Below are positions 1 to 10,068 of a DNA stretch of 25,141 nucleotides, piece after piece; the first letter of the stretch is position 1, and each line of letters begins with the position of its first letter. The DNA is from Haplomitrium mnioides. Lineage: Eukaryota; Marchantiophyta; Haplomitriopsida; Calobryales. The DNA lies in the NCBI GenBank assembly GCA_049999725.1, contig JBNGIS010016464.1, positions 1-25,141 on the forward strand. Direction: 5' to 3'. The notes beneath the pieces are model-generated. The model made no database searches. It had not been told where the DNA came from and was given only the letters and a program-made list of their open reading frames with translations. Made by a program: the position numbers and the translations under genes.

Positions 1-401
1 AAAGATGTTCAATTTGTTGTTGCATTGCTTGAATCACCACTCTACTTGTTATTTTATTCTCTATGTAACTCACTAAAAAGTAATATATCTTTGATATTAA
101 TGCAAAAGAGCTCAAAGACAAAATCTAAATGAGCATTAACTCAAAAATAACTCTAATAGAGTGAACCAACAAAATGCCAATATAGGCAAGCAATAAAATC
201 AACCAAATTCCAATATAGTAAGCAACCAACCAAATACCACTATGGTGTAAAAACTCTTGGCTAACTAATAGCACATCAACATACACTTATGCAAGGAAGA
301 TCAAGTAAGTGAGAAAGGAAAAGAAAAGAAAGAAGAGAGAGATAGAGATTTCTTACAAGTCTTTCCAAACTTCCGAATGAGGGAGAATAGACAACCCTCT
401 C

Positions 402-409
402 TATTTATA
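402..409 (-). promoter_or_regulatory. TATA box of the gypsy LTR promoter
   Basis: The minus strand reads TATAAATAGAGAGGG here, a very good plant TATA box. A start site would fall near 370-375. The heat-shock elements lie 44-185 bp upstream and a pyrimidine-rich leader lies downstream. The call rests on motif and position only. Confidence 0.55.
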
Positions 410-452
410 CTTTAATTATAATACTTCACTAGAAAGTCACCTTAGTACGTAG

Positions 453-594
453 GAACCTTCCTTGGTCCTTTATTGAATCTTCTAGAGTATTTATGCTTTT
501 TGTGCTTTCTAGAAGTTTCTCTTCTAGAATCTCCTTCCACCGTCTTAAAGCTTCTATAACGCTCTCATACCTTCTAGAAGCTTCTCTAAGCTTC
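453..594 (-). promoter_or_regulatory. Cluster of heat-shock elements (HSF sites) upstream of the LTR TATA box
   Basis: Heat-shock factor trimers bind alternating GAA/TTC blocks spaced 5 bp apart. Four groups are visible: GAA-cc-TTC (453-460); GAA-tc-TTC-ta-GAG (475-487); TTC-ta-GAA-gt-TTC followed in the same 5-bp register by TTC and GAA (507-529); and TTC-ta-GAA-gc-TTC-tc-TAA-gc-TTC (572-594). The third and fourth each contain a perfect three-block site. All are upstream of the minus-strand TATA box. HSF binding is inferred from the motif. Confidence 0.6.
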
Positions 595-663
595 TTCATG
601 ACTAATTAACTTTAGCAATAATTAAATCTAGAGTTTTTGCCAAGTTTAACAAATCTTATTGCA

Positions 664-676
664 AGCCTCCTCTTCT
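664..676 (-). other. Candidate polypurine tract of the gypsy element
   Basis: The minus strand reads AGAAGAGGAGGCT immediately before the inferred LTR start TGCAATAAG. A tract of this kind primes plus-strand DNA synthesis in LTR retrotransposons. It is suggestive but not verified by a second LTR copy. Confidence 0.35.
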
Positions 677-719
677 AAAGAAGCAATGCTCTAGTTGCAA
701 GTGTAATCAAAGACATGCA

Positions 720-1600
720 CCAATGTCATGTCATTGCAATTGTTAGCAAGGACTCCTAAATGTCCTTGAACAAGGGGTACTTTTTCAAGAACTCCAAATA
801 CTTAGTACTTGCTTGTATCCACGGTTGAATATGCACTTCTTTAAAATGTGTTCCACCTTGTTTTCCACCTCACCATTCACTATCTCAGCTAAGAGTAGAG
901 ATTCATGTTGATTGGTGAATTGAGAGGAGTAGAGTACATAACGGTGGAGAAGAAAAACATGAAAAATCAGATAAAACCTCATGTGGGTTGGTAAATCAAG
1001 CTTATAAGCCACAATTCCAATGCATAGAGAGATAAAAAAAGGCCCAAAAAAATATCCACTAACTTTACAAACACCAAGCCTATGCAAATTAGTAGTTTCC
1101 AACCAAACTTTGTTGCCTACAACAAATATTTTGTCATTTCAATGAGCATAATTGTACTGCTTTTGATAATTCTATGCAATAAAAATCTACTCTTAAACAA
1201 GATATATTGCTTGATTGATCTGTTGCACAAAATCACTAGTGGCTTTGACTTTAAAAACGTTCATGGTCCGGAACCCATGGTAACCAAAGTTATATGTGTC
1301 CAATGGTGTTTGCCATAGCTGAGAAAGAAAGGAGTGACCTTAGTTGAGGCAAAGATAAAGTTGTTGTAGGCAAACTCTACCAATGGTAGTAAAAGATCCC
1401 ACTCTTCTTGTTTTGAAGTATGACTGTAGGCAACATATCTTCAATAGTACAATTTGCACACTCTGTCAGACCATCTCATTCGAGATGATTTGCCAATGAC
1501 ATGGAAATTTTGGTCTTAAGGCATGAAAAGAGGCTCTTTCAAAATATACTAGCAAATTCATGCATATCAACATGCAAAGTTTTGTACAACACATTGATTA
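720..1600 (-). pseudogene. Ty3/gypsy chromovirus integrase C-terminus and chromodomain relic
   Basis: Read right to left, pieces of a gypsy Pol tail appear in the correct order but in shifting frames. They are: a remnant of the integrase core around 1480-1560 matching the region before the usual HPQSDGQTERVN; an EFAYNN-FIFASTKVTPFF-like stretch near 1310-1370; DFVQQIN (about 1220-1240) and GNKVWLETTNLHRLG near 1080-1130; then the GPF module GPFFISLCIGIVAYKLDLP with the HVFLLHRY block (about 930-1045); and a chromodomain-like end, VEHILKKCIFNRGYK, then KYPLF after a frameshift. This is the tail that inserts cDNA and, in chromoviruses, reads chromatin marks. It is 5'-truncated at the satellite junction near 1677 and carries several frameshifts and stops, so it is dead. 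Family-level identity is fairly secure; lineage is not. Confidence 0.75.
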
Positions 1601-3213
1601 CAACTTTTCAAACCCAAAAATCACGTAATTTTGTAACACTTTCTAGAGATGTCCACCATTGAACTACGTCAACTTTATCTAAGTAAGCTGCCTATAGAAA
1701 TTTGAGAGTAATTGTGTTATATGTGAGTACTATTATACTTTTGTGAGTAAGTACCTATCATCTTAACTCATTGATCACATAATGAAGCTACCTACAAAGA
1801 GCTGGAAGTAGCTGGGCAATATGTGAGTATGCACTCCAACACTTCTCTAATATATAACTAATTGTAAATATAATCCAATCATTTTGATTGATGGATCTAA
1901 TAAAGCTTCCTATAGAAAGTTCACACGAGTAGGGCTACATGTGAGTACTAATACACTTCTCTTGAGTAAGTACCTATCATCTTAACTCATTCATCATATG
2001 ATGAAGCTACTTGAAAAGAATTGGAAGTAGTTGGGCTATATGTGAGTAAGCATCCAAACACTTCTCTAGTTTGTAACTAAATATGTGTACAATCCAATCA
2101 TTTTGTTTGACTGGTCTAAAAGTGATCTCTATAAAAAGTTGAGAGAAATTGTGAGTACTAAAACACTTCTCTTGAGTAAGGACCTATCATTGTAACTCAT
2201 TTATCATATGATAAAGCTACCTAAAAAGAGTTTGAAGTAGTTGGGCTACATGTAAGCATTCACTCAAACACTTCTCTAGTATATAGCTAAAGATAGGTAT
2301 GATCCTATCATTTTGATAGTCATTTAGTAAAGCTACCCATAGAAAGTTGAGAGGAATTGGGCTACATGTGAGTACTTATACACTTTGCATGAGTGAGGAT
2401 CTATCACCTTGACTAATTGATCATATAATAAAGCTATCTATAAAGAAGTAGTTGGGCTATATGTTAGGACACACTCAAACACTTCTCTAGTGTATAACTA
2501 AACATAGGTATGATCCAATTATTTTGATTGATTATTCTAATAAAGCTACTTATGGAAAGGTGAAAGGAATTGGGCTACATGTGAGTGCTTATACATTTTG
2601 CTTGAGTGAAGACCCATCATCTTAACTAATTGATCATATGATGAGGCTACCTATAAAGAGTTGGAAGTAGTTGAGCTATATGCGAGTATATACTCAAACT
2701 TTTCTCTAGTGTATAACTAAACGTAGGTATGATCCAATAATTTTGATTGAATGACCTAATAAAGCTACCTTAAACAAGTTTAGAGAAATTGGGCAACATG
2801 TGAGTACTTAGTCTAGTTCATTTCTCATGAGCAAAGACCTATCATATTTATTGATTGATCATATGATAAAGCTACTTATAAAGAGTTGGATGTAGTTGGG
2901 GTACATGTAAGTACGCACTCAAACACTTCTATAGTATATAGCTTAACGTAGATATGATCCAATCATTTTGACTCACTGATCTAATAAAGCTACCCATATA
3001 AAGTTGAGAGAAATTGGACTACATTTGAGCACTAGTATACTTATGTTGAGTAAAGACCTATCATCTCAACTGATTGATCATACGACGAAGCTACTTAAAA
3101 AGAGTTGGAAGTATTTGGGCTATATAAGAGTACATACTCAAAGACTTCTCTAGCATATAATGAAATGTGGGTATGATCCAATCATTTTGATTGAATAATC
3201 TAATAAAGCTACC

Positions 3214-3223
3214 NNNNNNNNNN
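3214..3223. other. Assembly gap or masked bases (10 N)
   Basis: Ten N sit in a B half between ACC and TTGAGAG. The satellite consensus has nine bases there, so the run may be unresolved bases rather than missing sequence, although whole repeat units could also have collapsed. Confidence 0.95.
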
Positions 3224-6142
3224 TTGAGAGGACATAGGCTACATGTGAGTACTAACACACTTCTCTTGAGTGAGGACATATAATCTTAAATAATTAATTT
3301 TATGATAAATCTACATGTAAAGAGTTGCAAATAGTTGGGCTATATGTAAGGACATACTCAAACACTTCTCTAGTATATAGCTAAACGTGGGTATAATCCA
3401 ATCAGTTTGATTGAATGATCTAATAAAGCTACCTCAAGAAAGTTGAGATGAATAAGGCAACATGTGAGTACTAATTCACTTCTCTCGAGCAAGGAATTAT
3501 CATCTTAACTGATTGATCATATGATGAAGCTAACTATAAAGAGTTGAAAATAGTTTGGCTATATATGAGTGCGCACTCAAACTTTTTTCTAGTATACAAC
3601 TTAATGTGGGTATGATCCAATCATTTTGATTGGCTGATCCAACGAACCTGCCCATAGAAAGTTGGAAGCAACTCGGCTACTTGTGAGTACTAGTACACTT
3701 TGTTTGAGTAAGGACCTATCATCTTAACTAATTGATCATATGATGAAGCTACCTAAACAAAGTTGGAAGGAGTTGGACTATATTTTAGTACGTACTTAGA
3801 GACATCTCTAGTATATAGCTAAACATGAGTGTGATCCTACCATTTTGATTGAATAATCTAACAAAGCTACCCATGCAAAGTTGAGAGAACATATGCTACA
3901 TGTGATTACTAGTACACTTCTCTAGACCGACAACCTATTTTTTTATAGTTGATTTTATAATGAAGCTACATGTAAAGATTTGGAAGTAGTTGGGCTATAT
4001 GTGAGGGCGCACTCAAACACTTCTCTAGTATATAGCTAAACATGGGTATGATCCAATCATTTGGATTGAATGATTTAATAAAACTACTTAAAAAACTTTT
4101 AGAGGAATAAGCTGACATGTGAGTACTAATTCACTTCTCTTGAGCAAAGATATATCATATTTATATATTGATCATATGATAAAGCTACTTATAAATAGTT
4201 GAAAGTAGTTGGGCTATATGCGAGTACACACTTAAATTTGTTGTCTAACATATAACTAAACGTGGGTATGATCCAATCATTTTGAGCAACCGATCTAATA
4301 AAGCTCCGTATAGAAAGTTGATACAAATCGGGCTACATGTAAGTACTAATACACTTATGTTGAGTAAAGATAGTTTGGTTATATATGAGTGCACACTCAA
4401 AATTTTTTCTAGTATACAACTAAACGTGGGTTTGATCCAATCATTTTGATTGAATGATCTAATAAAGCTACATATAGAATGTGGGGATGAATTGGGCCAT
4501 ATGTGAGTACTAATACATTTCTCTTGAGCAAGTACTTATCATTTACTAGTTGATTGTATGATGAAGCTACCTAAAAAGAGTTGAAAATAGTTTGTCTATA
4601 TATGAGTACACACTCAAACTTTTCTCTAGTATACAACTAAACGTGAGTTTGATCCAATCATTTTGATTGACTGATCTAATAAAGCTACCAATAGAATGTT
4701 GAGAGGAAATGGGCTACATGTGAGTACTAATACACTTCTATTGAGAAAATACCTATTATCTTAATTGATTGATTATATGATGAAGCTACCTATAAAGACT
4801 TGGAAGTAGTTGGGTTATATGTGAGTACGTACTTAAGCACTTCTCTAGTGTACAACTAAATGTGGGTATGATCCAATCATTTCGATTGACTGATCTAGTA
4901 AAGCTACCTACAAAAAGTTGAGATGAATTGGGCTATATGTGAGTGCTAATACACCTCTCTTGAGTAAGGACCTATCATCTTAACTGATTGATCATATGAT
5001 GAAGCTGTCTATAAAGAATTGGAAGCAGTTGGGCTATATATGAGGATGCGCTCAAAAAAATCTCTAGTATATATCTAGACGTGGGTATGATCTAGTCATT
5101 TTGATTGACTGATCTAATAAAACTACTTGTAGCAAATTGAGCAGGATTGGGCTACATGTTAGTACTAATATACTTCTCTTTAGTAAGAACCTATCATATT
5201 AAGTGATGATCAATGATGAAGCTACCTTCAGAGAGTTGGAAGTAGTTGGGCTATTTGTGAGTACGCACTTAAGACTTTTCGAGTATGTAACTAAGCATGG
5301 GTATGATCCAAAATGTTTGATTGACTCATCTAATAGAGCTACCAATAGAAAGTTGAGAGGAATTGGGCTACATATGAGTACTAATACACTTCTCTTAACG
5401 AATGACCTATCATCTTAGCTTATTGATTTTATGTTAGGCTACCTAGGAAGAGTTGGAAGAAGGTGGGCTATATGTTAGTACGCACTCAAACACTTTTCTA
5501 GTATATAGCTAAATGTAGGTATGATCCAATCATTTTGATTGACTCATCTAATAAAACTACCCATGCAAAGTTGAGAGGAATTGGGCTACCTGTGAGTGCT
5601 AATACACCTCTCTTGAGAGACAACTTATCATCTTAACTGATTAATCATATCATGAAGGCACCTACAAAGAGTTGGAAGTAGTTTTGTTATATGTGAGCAC
5701 GCACTCAAACACTTCTCTAGTATATAGCTAGACATGGGCATGATCCAATCACTTTGATTAACTAGTCAATTAAAGCTACCTATAACAAGTTGAGAGGAAT
5801 TTGGCTACATATGAGTACTAATACACCTCTCTTTAGGATGGACTTATCATATTAACTAATTGATCATATGATAAAGCTACCGACAAGGAGTTGGAAGTAG
5901 TTAGGATACATGTGAGCACTTGCTCCAACACTTCTCTAGTATATAACTAAACATGGGTATGATCCAATCATTTTGATTGATTGATCTAATAAATCTACCT
6001 ATAGAAAGTTGAGATGAATTATGCTACATGTGAGTACAAATAAACTTTTCTTTAGTAAAGACCTATCATATTAATTGATTGATCACATGATGGAGCTACC
6101 CAAAAAAGAGTTAGAAGTAGTTGGGTTATATTTGAATACGCA

Positions 6143-6147
6143 CTTGA
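6143..6147. repeat. Target-site duplication, left copy (CTTGA)
   Basis: CTTGA directly precedes the solo LTR and recurs at 7080-7084. It is a 5-bp duplication as made by retroviral-type integrase. The satellite consensus here is CTCAA. Confidence 0.85.
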
Positions 6148-7079
6148 TGTTGGAAAGTAAACTCAAAAAGTCCACATGAAGATCTGAGAGGTTGTTGAAA
6201 GGGAGCACTTAATCGAAATATGTGCTTCAAAGCAGACAAAAATGAGGTCAGATCGAAAACGCCAGATATCAGGTTGTGAAACGACATAATCGCGATGCTC
6301 CAAAAATCCTCTAGAAATCAATCTCATAGGGGGGGTCCAGGTGCTCACAAAAAATGCCAGATGCTCCTTGTCGCAATGCGAGTATCTCTGGCTCAAAATT
6401 GCAAAAACACGATTAAGCAGAAGGGTAGTCGAAAACGGGAACACAGTCCCTGTTTTTGACGTGCTGATTTTCACCACCAGACAACCTGCAACCGCCTTGC
6501 AAACTCGTGACCTCGTCACAAACTTGCGACCTCCTTAACGTGCTGACATTCGCTACCAGAGAAGCCGCAGTCTTCTTGCAAGCTCGCAACCTCCTCATGA
6601 AGTATGCTCGCTCATCGACCATGTTGCCTATGCTCCTAACTTGATATCTTGATAATGCAGAGAACACAGTCACGATGCTACAACCTTCACAAATATTGAT
6701 TGAACCAGAGGAAGAATGCACAAGGGAAATATGGTTTGTTGAGGATTCATCCTTAAGGGGATTCCTCATGTTTATATACAAATAGGAGTCAGCTTGCGCT
6801 GACATACAAGTTGCTCCATATTGAATAGAGTTGGGCCACAAACATTAGACAGTGGTAGGGGAATGGTCTGCATGTGGCATTCCTTCTGACAACCTTAACA
6901 AACTTCCTATTTTTGATCCTATTGCTCACTGCTCACTGTCACAAGTATAAAGGTCTAAGAATGAGTCTTGAACTTGGCAGCCTCTCTAAAATGTCAACTA
7001 GATATTTACACTAGCTACCCTATAAAACTAGCAATAGTTAGTTGTTCATATTTACAGCAACAAAGATACATTTCCAGCA
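6148..7079 (-). mobile_element. Solo LTR of the minus-strand copia family
   Basis: A 932-bp segment begins TGTTGGAAA and ends TTTCCAGCA, near-inverted ends with TG...CA termini, and is flanked by 5-bp repeats CTTGA. It interrupts a satellite half-unit that resumes in phase. On the minus strand it starts TGCTGGAAATGTATCTTTG, close to the 3' LTR of the element at 20265-21176 (TGTTGGAAATTTATCTTAG). The other ends also align (GTCCACATGAAG and TCCACGTGAAG, both followed by GAGAGGTTGT). A minus-strand TATA-like TATATAAA lies at 6771-6778. No internal region remains, so this is the product of LTR-LTR recombination. ORFs here are incidental. Confidence 0.88.
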
Positions 7080-7084
7080 CTTGA
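7080..7084. repeat. Target-site duplication, right copy (CTTGA)
   Basis: This matches 6143-6147 exactly. The satellite half-unit continues from it (CTTGA followed by ACCTTTCTCTAATATATAAC). Confidence 0.85.
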
Positions 7085-7404
7085 ACCTTTCTCTAATATA
7101 TAACTAAACTGAGGTATCATCCAATCATTTTGATTGACGAATCTAATAAAGCTATGTATACAAACATTGAGAGGAATTGGGCTACATGTGAGTACTAATA
7201 CATTTTTTCTTAAGTGAGGACTTATCATCTTAAATGATTGATCATATGATGAAGCTACCTATAAAGTGTTTAAAGTAGTTGGGCTATTTGTGAGTACCCA
7301 CTCAAACACATCTCTAGTATATAATTACACATGGGTATGATCAAATCATTTTCATTGATTGATCTAATAAAGCTCTCTATAGAAAAGTGAGAGGAATTGG
7401 GTTG

Positions 7405-7409
7405 TATGC
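7405..7409. repeat. Target-site duplication, left copy (TATGC, from CATGT)
   Basis: The satellite reads GGGCTACATGT at this point. The left flank reads GGGTTGTATGC, and the right flank at 13512 restarts with CATGT. The 5-bp duplication is therefore CATGT with two C/T changes in the left copy. Confidence 0.7.
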
Positions 7410-7627
7410 TATTAGGTTATTGAGCTTTGATAGGCTGCCAGGCTGATCTGGTAGCGCTCTTTGTTTAGTTAGGTTTAGTATTGTATGTGGGGGAGATTGG
7501 AGTTGCGAGTGTACACTCCTCCCCTTATGTAGATTGCAACCATATCATGCCACTTGAATATACAACATTTTCTCCATACCATAGTGTAATTGATTTCATG
7601 AATTGCAGCACAGTGTGTTTTGTTACA
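7410..7627 (+). repeat. 5' LTR of the plus-strand copia element
   Basis: 218 bp, starting TATTAGGTT and ending TTTTGTTACA, directly followed by the primer-binding site. It is equal in length to the 3' LTR and colinear with it without net gaps, sharing for example TGTACACTCCTCCCCTTATG and ATATACAACATTTTCTCCAT. The termini are TA...CA, not the usual TG...CA. Confidence 0.93.
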
Positions 7628-7639
7628 TGGTATTAGAGC
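7628..7639 (+). other. Primer-binding site (initiator Met tRNA type)
   Basis: TGGTATTAGAGC abuts the 5' LTR with no spacer. It differs by one C-to-T change from TGGTATCAGAGC, the standard plant copia site where tRNA primes minus-strand synthesis. Confidence 0.9.
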
Positions 7640-7754
7640 AGGTTGAGGATTAAGTATAACACTGCAGAGCATGAAAACAAAAGAAGAAAAAATAGGACCT
7701 CCATCATGTGGCGGCATAGTGTCAAATAGTTGGCATAAAAAGAAATAGGCAAAG

Positions 7755-9088
7755 CATCAAATCATTTGCAGAACAAAAAAGATGAAGAGGAGAATTTGTT
7801 GGCGTTGATGGTGAAGATTGATGTAGAAGAATCTAGTTGGAGATTGGAATCCTATTGAAAATTTGAGGATAGCAGATTGGAACGATTTGACATTTTGCTG
7901 AAGAAAGAAGGCCTGTTGGAAATTGAGGTTTCTAACAAGTTGAAGAAGAGTGTGAAAGACACATCTCAAAGGCAAGTCGGGGTTGTTTTGAGGTAGAAAT
8001 AAAAAAAAATTCTGCAGAGTTGTTGATTGCAGCAAGTCACCCAGCAGAATTGATTCAACTGCAAGTCGAATCACTGGATTTAGAGCAGAAATGAGCCAAG
8101 ATCTTCTCATCAATAGAATTGCTCTTGCAAAAAATCAAAGCAACAGGAAAACATCAAAGGAGCTCGCAATTGAGCAAAAAAAAATTGCAAGTTCTATTTG
8201 CGGTTGTAGGACAAATTTGAAGAAGAATTGGAGGTCAAAGGAGGTTATGAAGAATCAAAGCAGACATCAAGAAAGTCTGCTCTTCAATTCAAGGTGGCTG
8301 CTGAAGAAATTGTAGCATCAAAGATCAAGTAGGGCTCTTGTTCACTGGCTAAGGACAAATCAAAGATCAAAGAAGGCTTTGTTTTTAGGTTAAGGCAAAT
8401 TGTATGCAAAAAATGTTTGCAGGTCAGGAAGAAATTGCTTGTGAAGAAAACATTGTTTGCTGGTGTAGAAGAATCAAAGGAACAAGGGAAAGAAGTCAAG
8501 TAGAGGTTGTCAGGTTGCCATAGAGCCAATCTCAAAGCAAGAGTTGAGTAGGAATTGTTTGAAAGGTGAGGTCAAATCAAGTAGTGGTTTTGATTTGTGG
8601 GTTGAGAACATTTGAAGAAGGTTGAGACAGAGTTGAAGTAGACATAGAGGGAGTCTGGTTGTTGAATTGCTCCAAAAATTGTAGCAAAAATCTAAGTGTT
8701 TGTTTTTTGATTTGTTGTTGAAGAAGAAATCAAAGGGGTTTTTTTGTTGAAGCAGAATCAAAGAGCTAGGTAAAACATTTTGTGTGGGGAGCAGATTGCA
8801 GGTAGAAAAAGCTACATTTCATCAACAAGCATCGGTTCATCAAGAAGTCAACAGTGAAGGTTCGTGTTGGTTTCAATTGCTCTCATATAAGAACTGAAAT
8901 TCTTCATACATAAATTCATCACCAACAGAGGGATTCAAAGAAAACCTATCCAAATCACAGAAATCATGTTCATGAGCCCAACAAATACCTTGAATCCCGA
9001 GAAACCTAAAAATATGCATAGACTACAATTTCCTTAAGCCAGTAGGAAAGCAATATGATTGCCAAAAATTCTAAATCACGATTTAAAG
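7755..9088 (+). pseudogene. Coding-like leader upstream of gag, in the gag frame
   Basis: About 1.3 kb separates the primer-binding site from the recognisable gag start. Several stretches read like degraded protein, all in the same frame as gag. At 7755-7993 there is one TGA and a Lys/Glu/Leu-rich, coiled-coil-like text (e.g. RLERFDILLKKEGLLEIEVS). At about 8204-8502 there is one internal TAG and a Lys-rich text with AAEEIVASKIK. From about 8940 the frame runs on into gag with candidate ATGs at 8966 and 8972. The plus strand is purine-rich with about ten ATCAAAG copies between 8.13 and 8.94 kb. It could be a gag N-terminal extension, an extra ORF, or biased non-coding leader. I recognise no domain. 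Confidence 0.35.
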
Positions 9089-9976
9089 ATGGCAAATGAA
9101 ATTTCTCAGATAGTCAGTGAGAAACTTATCAAAAATAACTATAATATTTGGTGAATCAAAATGACAAACTTTATAAAATAGAGAGGGTATTGGGACTTCA
9201 TCACTAGAGATGAAGTTGAACCAATCTTAGGTCCATCCCTATCTAGTGAGGAGATCCAGACCTTCAAGACACATATAGAGAAGGTCCATAAGTTGTTGTA
9301 CTAGCTAACCATCAATGTCAATGACAAGATGATAAGTTATGTGTCAATAGCTAAGACACCCAAGGAGGCTTGGGATATCTTGAAGGAGAGATATATCATC
9401 GCATTAGATGCAAGAAAGTTGACATTGCAAGTGGAATTCTTTTATCTGCAAAAGGAGAAAATGAATGCAAATGCTTTTGTCCTAAAGATCAAATCAATAG
9501 TTGAGCAACTAGCAAATGTTGGAGAAGAAGTGAAGGAGAGTGCCATGGTGGCAGTTGGCCTCAATGGTTTAGGCAAAAAGTATTAACAGTTCAAAACATC
9601 AATGAGGACGATGGAAGGAACCACATCCTTCTCATAGTTGATTTCCATGCTAGCAACAGAAGAACTTGACATTGGAAGAGGTGCCTCAAGTAGTCAAAAA
9701 CAAGCATTCTACTCTAATAGGGGTAGAAGACAAGGAGGCAAAAGCTATAGCAGGAGTAATGCTAGCAAAAGTTGTTCAAACAACAATGCGCAAAATCAAC
9801 ATTGCCAATAAAACTAGTTTGGTGGTAGAGGTCAATTCAGAGGTAGGGAGAGCAACATAGGACGTGAAAGCCAACCACAACATTCAAGAGGAGACTGCTA
9901 TTATTGTGGTAAGCCAAGTCACATGGCGAAGGATTGCTACAAAAAGCGGAATGACATAAGAAACAATAAGGTGTAG
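9089..9976 (+). pseudogene. Copia gag (nucleocapsid) relic
   Basis: Gag packages element RNA into virus-like particles in the cytoplasm. From the ATG at 9089 (another candidate is 8966) the frame reads MANEISQIVSEKL, then NYNIW and RGYWDFI. The UBN2-type helical part follows (TPKEAWDILKERY, KIKSIVEQLANVGEE, QFKTSM), then a Gly/Arg/Ser/Asn-rich linker. A complete CCHC zinc knuckle, CYYCGKPSHMAKDC, lies at 9896-9937. Length is about 295 codons, a little short for a copia gag. One frame is kept throughout but is broken by several stops (TGA after NIW, TAG, TAA at 9584-9586, TAG, then TAA and TAG shortly before the knuckle). Confidence 0.88.
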
Positions 9977-10068
9977 TGGAACCATGCAAGTTCCAGCAAG
10001 GCAAACAATGAGATATTGTTTGTCATGCAATAGGGTGCTCATTTATAGCATATGAAAAGCAAAACAAT

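Larger units (their letters stand above)
1..663 (-). mobile_element. Probable 3' LTR of a Ty3/gypsy chromovirus, cut by the window edge
   Basis: This stretch lies directly downstream, in minus-strand sense, of the integrase/chromodomain relic at 720-1600, where the 3' LTR is expected. On the minus strand a purine-rich tract (complement of 664-676) is followed by TGCAATAAG, which would be the LTR start; the other end is outside the window. Inside are heat-shock elements (453-594), a TATA box (402-409) and a C/T-rich minus-strand leader (complement of the purine tract near 312-350), in the order of a promoter firing leftwards. No second LTR copy is visible, so the boundary at 663 is inferred. 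No ORF of note occurs. Confidence 0.5.
1677..6147. repeat. Satellite array block 1, 219-bp dimeric unit
   Basis: About 20 head-to-tail units. Measured between GCTACC starts in well-kept copies (19228, 19329, 19447), half B is 101 bp and half A is 118 bp. Half A begins GCTACCTATAAAGAGTTGG and half B begins GCTACCTATAGAAAGTTGA. Both share TTGGGCTA(T/C)ATGTGAGTAC and ACTTCTCT before diverging, so the unit is an old duplication. Copies differ by many point changes and small indels; some are shortened (near 2138 and 4366). The block starts with a B half next to the gypsy relic. In-frame stops in the consensus argue against coding. I do not recognise the family. Confidence 0.93.
7080..7409. repeat. 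Satellite array block 2
   Basis: About one and a half units: the rest of the A half cut by the solo LTR, a B half, an A half, and the start of a B half that ends at the copia insertion (TTGGGTTGTATGC). Same phase and orientation as block 1. Confidence 0.9.

Noticed and set aside
1082-1318. 78-codon plus-strand ORF
   Set aside because: It is antisense to the gypsy integrase relic, whose motifs read on the minus strand.
5203-5418. 71-codon ORF in the satellite, and a similar 60-codon ORF at 19782-19964, sharing RGIGLH-STNTLL-type text
   Set aside because: The unit length (219) is a multiple of three, so similar text recurs. The consensus has in-frame stops in both halves, and these ORFs are open only because of private indels.
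6163-6841. Overlapping ORFs of 65-142 codons within 6148-7079
   Set aside because: They lie in a non-coding solo LTR, overlap on both strands and show no known domain.
7757-8761. Minus-strand ORFs rich in Phe, Leu and Asn opposite the copia leader
   Set aside because: They are reverse-complement shadows of the purine-rich plus strand.
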